Below are positions 35,601-44,818 of a stretch of 64,000 nt of DNA, piece by piece. How positions within the stretch are numbered: position 1 is the first letter of the stretch; the number at the start of each line of letters is the position of its first letter. The stretch covers positions 1 through 64,000 of the forward strand of contig NZ_BBQI01000101.1 of NCBI RefSeq assembly GCF_001652915.1. The letters are read 5' to 3'. The translations under genes and the position numbers were made by a program. The DNA is from Cupriavidus sp. D384. GTDB lineage: Bacteria > Pseudomonadota > Gammaproteobacteria > Burkholderiales > Burkholderiaceae. Under the pieces are notes generated by a model that had not been told where the DNA came from, searched no databases, and was given only the letters and a program-made list of their open reading frames with translations.

Positions 35601-35701
35601 GCCAGCGCCACGTCGGGCGTGAACCCGATCAGCGCCAGGCTCGATCCCGCCAGCGACGCTCCCGTGAACTTCAGGAACTGTCGGCGGTTCATCGTAACCA
35701 T
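32633..35701 (-). CDS. fdnG: Formate dehydrogenase alpha subunit, selenocysteine-containing
   Basis: The full gene spans an in-frame TGA at 35113-35111 read as selenocysteine, giving 1022 residues with Sec at position 197. The flanks NQARV and HGPTVAGLAPTFGRGAMTNHW match FdnG on either side of its Sec. The N-terminus has a Tat motif (NRRQFLK) and a [4Fe-4S] site CPYCSVACGLLMYS. It oxidises formate in the periplasm with molybdo-bis-MGD and Sec, and passes electrons to FdnH and FdnI. ATG 35701 has AGGAGG 7 nt upstream. Standard gene calling would split it into two frames (35111-35701 and 32633-35098). Confidence 0.97.
35068..35113 (-). promoter_or_regulatory. UGA selenocysteine codon with bacterial SECIS hairpin
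   Basis: Directly after the TGA (35113-35111) the mRNA can form an outer 7-bp stem, CACGGCC (35110-35104) with GGCCGTG (35074-35068), and an apical stem GGCA/TGCC around the loop carrying AGGTCT (plus-strand AGACCT, 35088-35093). The GGTCT loop next to the UGA is the SelB-binding feature of Escherichia coli fdhF and fdnG. Confidence 0.9.
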
Positions 35702-36349
35702 GGGTACACCTCCTGGGACCGGATCGCCTTCCGGTCATGGACTTTCTGCGAGGACAAGGACGAGTATAGGCAATAGTGGCGTTTTCGCTATGTGCGGTGC
35801 GGCTTTGTGGTGGGGGAGGCTGCCAGTTTCCCCATATAGGACGCGGGCGGCCGCATTCACGACAGCATCGGCTGCCAACGGGCGTTTGAAGCGGGGAGAG
35901 GGGAGGTTCGCCGGCCGGTGGACCGGTCTACGGCAGGGGTTGGTCAAATACGGTTGCGCTGCACAACTCCCGGTTGGCCGCGTACCCGGGGCGGATCGCG
36001 CCGGTTGCCCGGCGGGGGCGTTGCGCATCTGCAACCGGGCCCATTGCAGCCTGGCCCGCCCGATATCCGGCAAGCGGCAGCGATTCGGACAGTATTCAGT
36101 ACAGCCGCACAGGCGCGCGCGTTGCGGGGCGATGTATTTGGCGTGTATCCACTGTGTATGACAAAGATTACATATTTGTCATCTGTCAATGCCTCCGTGG
36201 GGGGTTATCCGGCATTGGGCGCGTCATACACACTCCACGCCGCCTGGCAATGAGACGAAAACCGTGCCAGTTCTGCGCGTGTAGCGGGGCCAGGGGTCGG
36301 ATTCCCGGGCACGCGCAATGCAAAAACCAACCTAGAAGAGACAACAGGG
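35702..36349. other. Divergent region upstream of the formate dehydrogenase operon
   Basis: The 648 bases contain no convincing gene. On the minus strand a possible -10 box TATACT lies near 35764-35769, but no good -35 or sigma54 pair was found. A T/A-rich patch is at 36150-36185. Regulators such as FNR or a nitrate/formate response would be expected here, but no clear site was seen. Confidence 0.45.
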
Positions 36350-37975
36350 ATGAAATCGAGGCTTCTTTTGACGGGTCTGACCGCTGTCGCGCTGACGGCA
36401 TGCGGTGGTGGCGGTGGTGGAGAGAGCGCGCCGGCAGTTACCACCACGAAGATCAGTGGCACCGCGGCGGTTGGCGCCGCACTGCCTAATGCGACGGTTC
36501 TCGCCAAATGCGCCACGGGCAGCGGCTCGGCCACGACGGCTGCGAACGGCACCTTCACGGTCAGCATCGACAACGCCGTGCGCCCCTGCGTGCTGAGCGT
36601 ACCGGCCACGGCAGCGGACGGCACGCCGATGACGCTCCATTCCGTCGTGGAAGCCGGTACCGGCACCGCGCCCCTGGCAAACATCACGCCGCTGACGGAA
36701 CTGATCGTGGCCGCGCTGGCGAGCGGCGACACCAATGCCTTCTTCGCCAACTTCGACGGCACCGCGCAGGCACGCCTGACGCCGGCCAATGTCACGACCG
36801 CGCTCGTCAGCCTGGCAACGACGTTGAAGCCCGTTATCGACCTGTCCAACGTCGACCCCATCAAGGCACCGCTGGTGGCCGCCAACGGCGCCAATGCCGG
36901 CAATGCGCTCGATCAACTGCTGGATCAACTGGGCGAGCAACTGAAAAAGGCCCAGACGACGCTGGCGCAACTTTCAACGGCCGTAGGCAACAATGCCGGC
37001 GCTGCGGCCATTCAGACCATTCTCCAGACGGCTTCGGAAACATGTTCCGGCCTGCGCACCGGCGACTATCTGGCGGCAACGCCGGTTGGCGTTCTGACGG
37101 CGCACGTCGATGCCACGAAGCTGACCCTGACCCAGCCCGACGGCCAGGGCGGCACGCTGAGCGTCCAGCTGGTTCCGATTCCGCAACAGGCTTGCCGGTT
37201 CTCGGCATTGTCCGGTGGCGCTGTGTCCGACATCCAGGTATCGCCGGCGGGCGTGATGCTGGTGCGCAATGTTCCCAGCCAGGGTGGCCCATCCCTGCTG
37301 CCGAACCTGGTCGTGCCGGCGCAGTCGCTGTCGGTGGCCGATCTGGCCGGTAACTGGAGCGCCCTGGGCTTCGAGACCAATGGCGGGATCTACCAGCCGA
37401 CGCGCGTCAAGCTGACGTTCGACGCGGATGGCAAGGCGCTGGCCGGTGCTGACTGCACGGGCCTGACCAGCTGCACGTCCTGGGCGGCCAACGAACTGCC
37501 CAGGCTTTCGGCACAGCCCGGCGGTGGTTTTGCGCTGACCGACAGCAATGGCACGGCCTACGTCGCGGCATTCAAGGGTACCGACGGCCAGGTCACCGCC
37601 GTCATCTCAAGCGCGAGCGGTCTGATTGTCGGCGCGAAGCAGGTGGTGCGTCCGATGCCGGTGGTCGGTGCAAAGAACTCGTACTGGGACCTCACGGTCT
37701 TTGGCGATCTGAGCGTCAACGTCGGCGCCGGTGCGACCGAAATCACCTCGGTGGACGCCGCAACCAGCACCTACACGCGCAAGCGCAACGACAACCGCGT
37801 GGATACGTGGGAGCAGAACAAGCCGGCGGATGGCCTGCGCTATCGCGGCCCGTCGAACGACACCACGGCCCGGGAAGGCATTTCCCTGGTGCTGGGCAAC
37901 ACGGGCGTTGCCGTGATGATCAGCCTCGATGTCCGTTCGCTGTTCTACGACATCTCCGTGAACCGCCCGCAGTAA
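36350..37975 (+). CDS. Large Gly-rich lipoprotein, unknown function
   Basis: The 541-aa precursor has a lipobox LTAC followed by a six-glycine run, so it is likely an outer-membrane lipoprotein. The first 100 mature residues (TKISGTAAVGAALPNATVLA) look like a carboxypeptidase-regulatory or Big-like beta domain; the remainder is beta-rich, with VADLAGNWSALGFETNGGIY and VRSLFYDISVNRPQ. It resembles hypothetical lipoproteins of Burkholderiales. A terminator follows at 38021. Confidence 0.82.
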   Translation: MKSRLLLTGLTAVALTACGGGGGGESAPAVTTTKISGTAAVGAALPNATVLAKCATGSGSATTAANGTFTVSIDNAVRPCVLSVPATAADGTPMTLHSVVEAGTGTAPLANITPLTELIVAALASGDTNAFFANFDGTAQARLTPANVTTALVSLATTLKPVIDLSNVDPIKAPLVAANGANAGNALDQLLDQLGEQLKKAQTTLAQLSTAVGNNAGAAAIQTILQTASETCSGLRTGDYLAATPVGVLTAHVDATKLTLTQPDGQGGTLSVQLVPIPQQACRFSALSGGAVSDIQVSPAGVMLVRNVPSQGGPSLLPNLVVPAQSLSVADLAGNWSALGFETNGGIYQPTRVKLTFDADGKALAGADCTGLTSCTSWAANELPRLSAQPGGGFALTDSNGTAYVAAFKGTDGQVTAVISSASGLIVGAKQVVRPMPVVGAKNSYWDLTVFGDLSVNVGAGATEITSVDAATSTYTRKRNDNRVDTWEQNKPADGLRYRGPSNDTTAREGISLVLGNTGVAVMISLDVRSLFYDISVNRPQ

Positions 37976-38020
37976 CGACGGCCGGGCGGCATCCAGCCGC
38001 CCCGTCTCATCGACATGAAA

Positions 38021-38040
38021 AAACCCGCCTCGGCGGGTTT
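38021..38040. terminator. Bidirectional terminator
   Basis: AAACCCGCC (38021-38029) pairs with GGCGGGTTT (38032-38040), with A residues before and a T/C tract after. It separates the convergent lipoprotein and solute-binding-protein genes. Confidence 0.85.
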
Positions 38041-38070
38041 CTTCCTTTCGGGGGGCGCTGTGCGGCGTTG

Positions 38071-38910
38071 TCAGGCCTTCCCGGCCGGCGCCACGCTGGC
38101 GCCCTCGATGCCGTGCCGTTGCAGCGCCTGGGCCACGAAGCCCGATGCCTTCATCTCTTCGATGAACCCGCTCAGCCAGGCTTGCGCCGCCGTGCGGCCC
38201 TTGGGCACGCCCATGGCCTGTTCGATCACCATGAAGCGGCCCGGCAGCAGCCGCACGCCGCGCACACGCTTCGCATCGGCTTCGAGCTGCTGGCGCACGC
38301 CCGCGGCCACGTCCAGGCGCTGTGCCAGGAACATGTCGGTCACGGCTGGCGACGTGGGTGCGCGCACCAGCGTGGCCTGCTTCAGCGCGCGCGTCAGGTA
38401 CAGGTCGTAGGCGCTGCCCTTGCCCACCACCACGCGGGTGCCGGGGCGGTCCACGTCGTCGTTGCGCTGCAGGGTGGAATCGTTGCGGACCAGGTACGCG
38501 CCTTCGATGATCACGTACGGGGGCGTGGAATCGATATCGGCGCCGCGCACGGGGTCGATCGCCACGAAGGCCAGGTCGACCTGCTGCGCCTTCACGGCCT
38601 CCACCACGTTGCCGGCGGACTGGAACGCGATCAGGTCCGGTGTCAGGCCCAGCCGGCGCGCAGCTTCGCGCGCCAGGTCGACCGACACGCCCTGCAGGTC
38701 GCCGTTGGCGGCCCGGCTGGCAAGGATCGGATTGCCGAGGTTGATGGCAACGCGCATCTTGCCCGTGCCCGCCAGTTGTGCGCGGGCGTCGGCGTCCGCA
38801 TTGGCCGGGGACGACGTCCGGCCGGCGCATCCGGCCAGTGCCAGCATGGCTGTGGCAGGCAGGCCGATGCAGAGTGCACGCCGCCCGGGATTCAATGGCG
38901 TGCGGCCCAT
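38071..38910 (-). CDS. Extracellular solute-binding lipoprotein (amino-acid type)
   Basis: The 279-aa protein has a lipobox LALAGC and a type-II periplasmic binding fold (MRVAINLGNPILASRAANGD; GVSVDLAREAARRLGL; VDLAFVAIDPVRGADIDSTP; YLVRNDSTL). This is the pattern of ABC amino-acid receptors. No permease or ATPase is adjacent, so it may work with a distant transporter or act as a sensor. It overlaps the MBL-fold gene upstream by one base (TGATG). Confidence 0.85.
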   Translation of the reverse strand: MGRTPLNPGRRALCIGLPATAMLALAGCAGRTSSPANADADARAQLAGTGKMRVAINLGNPILASRAANGDLQGVSVDLAREAARRLGLTPDLIAFQSAGNVVEAVKAQQVDLAFVAIDPVRGADIDSTPPYVIIEGAYLVRNDSTLQRNDDVDRPGTRVVVGKGSAYDLYLTRALKQATLVRAPTSPAVTDMFLAQRLDVAAGVRQQLEADAKRVRGVRLLPGRFMVIEQAMGVPKGRTAAQAWLSGFIEEMKASGFVAQALQRHGIEGASVAPAGKA

Positions 38911-39827
38911 CAGAAATCCACCTTCTGGCCCGGCTCCGGCACGATCACCGCCGTGGTGGCCGATGTACCGAGCGCCGCCTTCAGTTCCGCCGGCGTGCCG
39001 CGCAGCATGGGGTTGGTGCCATAGTGCATCGGGATGGCGTATTTCGGCCGGATAAAGTCGCGCAGCGCAATGGCGGCGTCCTGGGGGGCCATCGTGAAGT
39101 GGCCGCCGATCGGGATCAGCACCAGGTCGGGCTTGTAGCGGTCTGCCACCATCATCATGTCGCCGTACAGCCCGGTATCGCCCATGTGCCAGATCTTGAA
39201 GCCGTTTTCCATCTCGATGATGTAGCCCACGGGCTCGCCGCCGTAGTGCGTTTCATCCTTGCCGGTGGCGGGGTTCTTCCAGACCAGTTCCGACGAATGC
39301 TCGGCGTGCACGGCCGTGATCTTCGGGCCCTTGTCGCCCAGCGGCGCAATGGTGCCGCCCTTGCCAAAGCGCAGGGCCTGGGTGGCCGGCAGCTGCCCCA
39401 GCGTGACCAGCTGCTGGCTCAGGCCGCCGGCATTCCACAGCGGTGCTTGGTTGAGCTTCGCCAGTTCGACGGCATCGCCCAGATGGTCGCCATGCGCGTG
39501 CGTGACCAGGATCAGGTCCACCTTGCCCAGCGCGGATAGCTGCTTGTAGGCGGGCGGAGTCTTGGGATTGCCGGTCAGCCATGGGTCGACGACGATGACC
39601 TTGCCGCCGGGCGTGGTGATGCGCATGGCGGCCTGCCCAAGCCAGAGCACTTCGGTCTTGCCTGCGGCCACCGGCGCGGTGGTGGCGGCCGGGGCAGCCG
39701 GCTGGGCGGGTACGGGCGGGTTCGAAACGCTGCTGGCGCAGGCGGTGAGCAGCCCGATGGCGCTGGTCAGCAGCAGGCGCCGCGCGCAGGTTCGCAGGCG
39801 CGGAAGCCCCGGAAGGCGTGTGATCAT
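38910..39827 (-). CDS. MBL-fold hydrolase lipoprotein (UPF0173-like)
   Basis: From ATG 39827 the 305-aa precursor has a lipobox LLTAC and a Pro/Ala linker, then a metallo-beta-lactamase fold: THAHGDHLGDAVELAKL (HxHxDH), GDTGLYGDMM and MHYGTNPML. The layout resembles the UPF0173 group of metal-dependent hydrolases. The substrate is unknown. Its coupling with the solute-binding protein suggests a shared envelope role. An in-frame start at 39863 would add 12 residues. Confidence 0.87.
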   Translation of the reverse strand: MITRLPGLPRLRTCARRLLLTSAIGLLTACASSVSNPPVPAQPAAPAATTAPVAAGKTEVLWLGQAAMRITTPGGKVIVVDPWLTGNPKTPPAYKQLSALGKVDLILVTHAHGDHLGDAVELAKLNQAPLWNAGGLSQQLVTLGQLPATQALRFGKGGTIAPLGDKGPKITAVHAEHSSELVWKNPATGKDETHYGGEPVGYIIEMENGFKIWHMGDTGLYGDMMMVADRYKPDLVLIPIGGHFTMAPQDAAIALRDFIRPKYAIPMHYGTNPMLRGTPAELKAALGTSATTAVIVPEPGQKVDF

Positions 39828-40163
39828 GGTCGTCTCTGGTTGAAGTTGTCTCGACATTGCCAAAACCGCACCGCATCAGGGGGTATTCGCGCAGGCACTG
39901 AGGCGTTGCGAGGTGGAGTATTTGCAAGCGCCGATACGCTGTCAACCGGCGTTTCCCACAGAGACCGGTGGAGAAGCCGCAGGAAGTTGTAACGTCAAAT
40001 TCAAGAAACGACGATCTGTTCGCGGAGGCAGGCCGTCAGGCGGGTAGCGATGTCTCCCCGCGCTTACATCTGCTCACGACGGCGTAACCCACTGTAATGA
40101 TCGGGCGTTCATCATGCATTCCGTAGAGAGGGCCATTGGTTGGCCCGACTGAAGGAGTCAAAG
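39828..40163. other. Divergent intergenic region
   Basis: No gene is seen in these 336 bases. A small hairpin GGGCCA/TGGCCC lies near 40130-40146, just before the ribosome binding site of the exported protein; it could affect translation. Promoters for both flanking genes presumably lie here. Confidence 0.45.
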
Positions 40164-40514
40164 ATGCGCAAGTCGATTCGTTACACCGGTATCGCTGTCC
40201 TGAGTGCCGCCATGCTGGTCGCCGGGACCGCCTCGGCCCACGACCGCTACTACCGTGGCGGTGGCGGATCCTCGGCAGGTGCCGCCATTGCAGTGGCTGC
40301 CGTGGCAGGCCTGGCCCTGGGCGCGCTGGTCGCCAGCAGCCAGCCGGCCTACGCCGCGCCGGCGCCGGTCTACGCGCCGCCGCAGCCGGTGGCTTACGCC
40401 GCGCCGGCCGTGCCGCCGGGCTACTGCTATAGCAACTACCAGGGCGGCTATGTGCCGTGCGGCCGTCCGGCCCCGGTGCAGTACGCCCCGCCGCAGCAGT
40501 ACTACGGCTATTGA
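40164..40514 (+). CDS. Small exported Pro/Ala/Tyr-rich protein
   Basis: From ATG 40164 (AAGGAG upstream) the 116-aa precursor has a signal peptide ending TASA, a Gly/Ala hydrophobic stretch (GAAIAVAAVAGLALGALVAS) and a Pro/Tyr-rich tail (YAPPQPVAYAAPAVPPGY) with two Cys. It looks like a surface or periplasmic low-complexity protein; function unknown. It overlaps the convergent DUF3079 gene by 7 nt. Confidence 0.75.
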   Translation: MRKSIRYTGIAVLSAAMLVAGTASAHDRYYRGGGGSSAGAAIAVAAVAGLALGALVASSQPAYAAPAPVYAPPQPVAYAAPAVPPGYCYSNYQGGYVPCGRPAPVQYAPPQQYYGY

Positions 40515-40768
40515 TTGCAGGCAGTACGGGCCGGTGCCATGCCGGCCCGCGCCTGGCCACGGGGGACGCCGGACGTCCCCGTAGGAGCGTCATCGACTTC
40601 GATGCCCCAGTCGCCATGTTCGTACCAGTCGTCGCCAAGCAGCTCCGCCGGATGCTGCGTCCGGCTGGAGCCATTGCCGCAGCCCATGGCATCGACCGAA
40701 CAGTACTTGTCGCAGCCCCAGCAGATGCGCTCGGGATGCTTTGGATGAATTGGAAATTTCTTAGCCAT
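40508..40768 (-). CDS. DUF3079-family protein
   Basis: From ATG 40768 the 86-aa product begins MAKKFPIHPKHPERICWGCD and continues with CSVDAMGCGNGSSRTQHP, the Cys-rich pattern of DUF3079, which likely binds metal, and ends with a disordered tail. Function is unknown. The longer frame to 40906 lacks family similarity before this Met. Confidence 0.8.
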   Translation of the reverse strand: MAKKFPIHPKHPERICWGCDKYCSVDAMGCGNGSSRTQHPAELLGDDWYEHGDWGIEVDDAPTGTSGVPRGQARAGMAPARTACNQ

Positions 40769-40910
40769 ATCGAATGCGCCGGCGTGCGGGTGAGGGGCAC
40801 GCCAACGCAATCGATAGTAGTCCGGTCGTCGCGCGGGTTTGGCGATATTGCTATGCGCTTTGCGTTGAATCAAACGTGAATCCACGACATGGAATCCGGT
40901 ATGCACTGCG

Positions 40911-41816
40911 TCACTTCATCATCCCGGGCAGGGCGTCGGCCAGCGCATCGATGGCCAGCCTGACCTTGCGCGGCAGGTGCGGCGTCTGCAGCCACATTGC
41001 GTAGGCGTCGTACGGGTAGTCAGGCAGGTCCGGCAGCACCTTCACCAGCGTGCCGGCGCGGAGGCGCTCGCGTACCAGCCACGACGGCAGCCACGCCAGC
41101 CCCAGCCCCATGGTGGCCACGTCGGCAATGGCATCGAGATCGTCGAGCCGGATGCGGTTGGCGGGCAGCACCTCGATGGGCGGCTGGCCTTCGCGTGGGA
41201 ACAGCCACGGCCGGACACGTCCCGAGCGCCGATAGACGATGGCCTGATGGGTGGCCGCGTTGGCCAGGTCTTCCAGCGTCCCGGGCGTGCCGTGCCGCCG
41301 CAGGTAGCCGGGGGCCGCGCACACGATCATGGCCTGCCGGGCCACGCGCCGCGCCACCATGCCGGCGCGATCCTCGGGCGCTCCGGTGCGGATTGCCAGG
41401 TCGTAATCGTCATCGGAAAGGTCCGAGAATCGATCATTGAACGACAGGTCGAGTTCCAGCGCGGGATGGCGCTCGGCCAGTTTCAGCAGCACCGGCGCCA
41501 CGCAGTGCCGCCCGAAATGCACGGGCATGGTCACGCGCAACCGGCCGCGCGGCTCGGTCAGATCGGCGGCCAGCGCGTCGGCGGCGTCGGCCTCGGCCAG
41601 CACCACGCGGCAGCGGTCGTAGTAGGCGCGGCCAAATTCGGTAAGCGTCTGACGTCGCGTGGTCCGCGTAATCAGCCGCACGCCTAGCCGATCCTCCAGA
41701 AAGCGTACGTGCTTGCCGACCATCGGCCCGGACATGTCCAGCGCATCGGCCGCTGCAGCAAACGACCCCAGGTCCACGGCTTTGACAAACACGGCCATGC
41801 TCGCAAGGCGATCCAT
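40911..41816 (-). CDS. LysR-family transcriptional regulator
   Basis: From ATG 41816 the 301-aa protein has an N-terminal winged helix (MAVFVKAVDLGSFAAAADAL; FLEDRLGVRLITRTTRRQTL) and an effector domain from about residue 90. It is divergent from the quinone oxidoreductase gene with 103 bases between starts, the typical layout for control of the neighbour. The inducer is unknown. Confidence 0.92.
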   Translation of the reverse strand: MDRLASMAVFVKAVDLGSFAAAADALDMSGPMVGKHVRFLEDRLGVRLITRTTRRQTLTEFGRAYYDRCRVVLAEADAADALAADLTEPRGRLRVTMPVHFGRHCVAPVLLKLAERHPALELDLSFNDRFSDLSDDDYDLAIRTGAPEDRAGMVARRVARQAMIVCAAPGYLRRHGTPGTLEDLANAATHQAIVYRRSGRVRPWLFPREGQPPIEVLPANRIRLDDLDAIADVATMGLGLAWLPSWLVRERLRAGTLVKVLPDLPDYPYDAYAMWLQTPHLPRKVRLAIDALADALPGMMK

Positions 41817-41919
41817 TGATTGAAAACTCCGGGTTTTGACTGTTGACTGAAAACGGCCATTTATTGCCAGATTTAGTGCAGGCATAGTGTATTCGTTCCC
41901 AATCATTTGGAGTGAAGCC

Positions 41920-42984
41920 ATGTCGCGCGTTGTCCGGTTCCATCAGCACGGCGGACCTGAAGTCCTGCGGATCGAGGCAGTTGAAGTGGCGCTACCGGGC
42001 CCCGGCGAGGTGCGTATCGCGGTGAAGGCGCTGGGCCTGAACCGGGCCGAGGCATTGCTGCGCGCCGGCGCCTATATCGAATCGCCCGAGACGTTCCCGG
42101 CGGGGCTGGGACTGGAGGCGGCGGGCGTGGTCGATGCGGTGGGCGAAGGCGTGGCAGGCATCGCGCCTGGCGACGCGGTCAGCGTCGTGCCACCGACGTC
42201 GATGCTGCGCTGGCCGGCCTATGGCGAACAGGTGACGTTTCCGGCTGCACTGGTGGTCAGGCATCCGTCGGCACTGTCCTGGGAGGAGGCCGCTGCCACA
42301 TGGATGCCGTATCTGACCGCCTATGGCGCGCTGGTTGATATCGCCCGGCTGTCGAAGGGCGACCACGTGGTCATCACGGCCGCGTCGAGCAGCGTGGGGC
42401 TGGCTGCGATCCAGATTGCGCGGCGGGTGGGCGCCGTTCCCATTGCCGTGACCCGCACGGGGGCCAAGCGCGACGCGTTGCAGGCCCACGGAGCCGCCCA
42501 TGTGGTGGCGACAGCCGAGGAAGACCTGGCCGCGCGGCTGCACGCCATCACCAGGGGGCAGGGTGTACGCGTGGTGCTGGACCCCATCGGCGGCCCGATC
42601 TTTGCGCCGCTGACCGACTCGATGTCGCACGGCGGCATCCTGATCGAGTATGGCGGCCTGAGCCCAGAGCCGACGCCGTTTCCGCTGTTCGCGGTGCTGG
42701 CCCGATCGCTGACGCTGCGTGGCTACCTGGTGCATGAACTGCTGAACGATCCGGTGCGGCTCGACGCGGCCCGCCGCTTTATCGTCGATGGACTGACGGC
42801 CGGTGCGCTGCGGCCGGTGATCGCCAGGACGTTCGATTTCGACCAGATCGTCGAGGCGCATCGCTACATGGAATCGGGCGAGCAGTTCGGCAAGATCGTG
42901 GTGCGGGTGCCGGGTACCGGCGCTGCTGAAGTCGGCCACCCATGCACGGCGCGCTGCGCGAGCAATGCTTACAACCGTGAGTAG
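41920..42984 (+). CDS. Zinc-independent MDR-family quinone oxidoreductase-like dehydrogenase
   Basis: From ATG 41920 (TGGAGTGA upstream) the 354-aa enzyme has a GroES-like N-terminal domain (VRIAVKALGLNRAEALLRAG; LGLEAAGVVDAVGEGVAGI) and an NAD(P)-binding domain (DHVVITAASSSVGLAAIQIA). Structural and catalytic zinc ligands are missing, as in NADPH:quinone reductases. The end is about 25 residues longer than usual after GKIVVRV and looks non-homologous, possibly from a lost stop. Likely regulated by the divergent LysR protein. Confidence 0.88.
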   Translation: MSRVVRFHQHGGPEVLRIEAVEVALPGPGEVRIAVKALGLNRAEALLRAGAYIESPETFPAGLGLEAAGVVDAVGEGVAGIAPGDAVSVVPPTSMLRWPAYGEQVTFPAALVVRHPSALSWEEAAATWMPYLTAYGALVDIARLSKGDHVVITAASSSVGLAAIQIARRVGAVPIAVTRTGAKRDALQAHGAAHVVATAEEDLAARLHAITRGQGVRVVLDPIGGPIFAPLTDSMSHGGILIEYGGLSPEPTPFPLFAVLARSLTLRGYLVHELLNDPVRLDAARRFIVDGLTAGALRPVIARTFDFDQIVEAHRYMESGEQFGKIVVRVPGTGAAEVGHPCTARCASNAYNRE

Positions 42985-43143
42985 CCACTGCCCACCGGCC
43001 GTGCCTTGCATGACGCCTGGATTGCGAAATGTCTGCTGCCCTGCGCACCAGGGCACTGGAACGGCGCTTGCGTGACAGCGGTTGAGTCCCCTTGTGCTTC
43101 CGCCCGGGCTGGGGGGGTGACTAACGGTTCGATGGAGGAAACC

Positions 43144-43377
43144 ATGCGGAAGACAACAGCGACGGCAGCAGCACTGGCCCTGGTGATGGCGATGCTCGGC
43201 GGCTGCACGGCAGCCGGCAGTGGTACGGGCTCCGGCTCGGTGGCGGGCTCCGGTAGCGTGACCCCGACGGATTCGGGCGGCTCACGCGGCGGCCATTATG
43301 GTGGCAGCGGCTATGGCGGCAGCACCAGCGGCAGTACCAGTGGTAGCGGCGCAACGTCGGGCAGTTCTTCGCGCTAA
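43144..43377 (+). CDS. Small Gly/Ser-rich lipoprotein
   Basis: The 77-aa precursor has a lipobox MLGGC and a mature part made almost wholly of Gly, Ser and Thr, including tandem GGS and SGS. GGAGGAAACC precedes the ATG. Function is unknown; such low-complexity lipoproteins may be surface spacers. A terminator follows at 43412. Confidence 0.75.
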   Translation: MRKTTATAAALALVMAMLGGCTAAGSGTGSGSVAGSGSVTPTDSGGSRGGHYGGSGYGGSTSGSTSGSGATSGSSSR

Positions 43378-43411
43378 GCCCGGCGCCCTCAACACAAGTG
43401 GAATCGGCAGG

Positions 43412-43435
43412 AGCGGGCCCGTGTGGCCCGCTTTT
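43412..43435. terminator. Rho-independent terminator
   Basis: AGCGGGCC (43412-43419) pairs with GGCCCGCT (43425-43432) around CGTGT, followed by TTT. It ends the small lipoprotein transcript and lies before the convergent MFS gene. Confidence 0.75.
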
Positions 43436-43532
43436 GCGTGGTGGTGTGCGCCGGCGTGCCGGTCAGGCAGTCGAGATGAAGTGACGCAAGGGGCGGCCGG
43501 CGGTGATGCAGCCGGCCGATTCGACCCGGCAA

Positions 43533-44738
43533 TCAGGGATGCGAATCTTCCGCTCGGGACCGCGGCTTGAGCAACGGTGTCAGGACCAGGAGCGCGGCGG
43601 ACGCGATCACGAGCATGCCATACGAAGCCTGGAACGCCCCGGTCAGGTCGCGCAGGAAGCCGAACGCGAATGGCCCCAGCGCCGCGACGAGGTAGCCGAT
43701 GAACAGCATGAACGCGGTCCACTGGCTGGCATCGTGATGCGTGGTGGTGTTATCGAGCGGCAGCGTCATGGCCAGCGCGAAGCAGGTGCCCTGGCCCAGG
43801 GCGATGGCAAGCACGGGCAGCGCCCCGAGCCGCCCCGGCGCCATCCAGAGCACTGCGGCGCCCGCAATCGTCAGGGCTGCCGACAGCGCAAGCCAGCCAC
43901 GGCGGTCCAACGATTTGCCGGTCACAAATCCCGACAGGAAGCTGCTGACGGCAATCATCGCCGCGAACAGCCCAAGGTTCGTGCCCGGGCTCCACGCATT
44001 GATCTGCAATTCCCGGCTGCTTTCCCCGACCCAGGCAAAACAGGCATAGCAGATGAACTGGCCGATACCGAAGTACGCGGCGATCAGCCACGCACGTCCG
44101 GAACGCAGTGGCGAGCGACCCACCGAGACTTCCGTCCGGGCGGCTTGCGGCTTCGAAGGGAAAGCCAGCGTGAGCCGCTGCCAACTGGCCATCGCCAGGA
44201 CACAAACGATCGCCCAGATGCCCGCGCCAAGCCGCCATCCGCCGCCGGCCAGCGAGATCGACTCGCTGCCCACCGCGGCCAGCGTTGCACCGATGCCAAG
44301 GCCGGCGGCATAGATACCCATGAAGAACGCCGCATCGCCCGAGAAATGGCTCTTGATCCAGCCGCCAATCAGCGGCCCGGAGATGGCGATCCCGATACCG
44401 ACCAGCAGCGTCGAGAACAGCAGGCTGGCGGGCGATCCGGCCCACGCCCGCAAGACCAGTGCGGCGCCCAGCAGCGCGAGCGAGAACATGACGACCCGGT
44501 CGCCGCCGAAGCGACGCCCGAGGGCTGGAATGAAGATCGCCAGGCATCCCATGCACAGGTCCGGAATGGCCGTCAGCAGCGCCGCTTCCGCGTGTTTCAT
44601 GCCAAACTCCGTCTGAATGGCATGTACCAGCGGGCCCATCGACACGATGCCTGGCCGCAACGCCAGCGCCATCACGAACAGCCCGACGCCAGCCAGCAGC
44701 CTGAGCGATCTCGATTCGTACCTGATTCCAGCCAACAT
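43533..44738 (-). CDS. CynX/NimT-family MFS exporter
   Basis: From ATG 44738 (GGGAGA upstream) the 401-aa protein has 12 membrane helices and the CynX/NimT family start (LLAGVGLFVMALALRPGIVS; GPLVHAIQTEFG). NimT of Escherichia coli exports 2-nitroimidazole under control of the divergent AraC-type NimR; this window has the same gene pair and orientation. A longer start at 44762 lacks a ribosome binding site. The natural substrate is unknown. Confidence 0.87.
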   Translation of the reverse strand: MLAGIRYESRSLRLLAGVGLFVMALALRPGIVSMGPLVHAIQTEFGMKHAEAALLTAIPDLCMGCLAIFIPALGRRFGGDRVVMFSLALLGAALVLRAWAGSPASLLFSTLLVGIGIAISGPLIGGWIKSHFSGDAAFFMGIYAAGLGIGATLAAVGSESISLAGGGWRLGAGIWAIVCVLAMASWQRLTLAFPSKPQAARTEVSVGRSPLRSGRAWLIAAYFGIGQFICYACFAWVGESSRELQINAWSPGTNLGLFAAMIAVSSFLSGFVTGKSLDRRGWLALSAALTIAGAAVLWMAPGRLGALPVLAIALGQGTCFALAMTLPLDNTTTHHDASQWTAFMLFIGYLVAALGPFAFGFLRDLTGAFQASYGMLVIASAALLVLTPLLKPRSRAEDSHP

Positions 44739-44818
44739 TGGCGTCTCCCGATATTGAGCCATTGCCACATGATTCCGTTGCTCGATGGTAGTCGCGACGC
44801 CGCCCCGAGAGTGATCGC

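Noticed and set aside
32633..35701. fdnG as a pseudogene split by a nonsense codon
   Set aside because: The TGA is at the conserved selenocysteine position, has a SECIS hairpin, and all Sec genes including tRNA-Sec are in the same cluster.
32756..35776. 1006-codon plus-strand frame across fdnG
   Set aside because: Shadow of the fdnG codon pattern; no domain, no ribosome binding site, and it crosses the conserved Sec gene fully.
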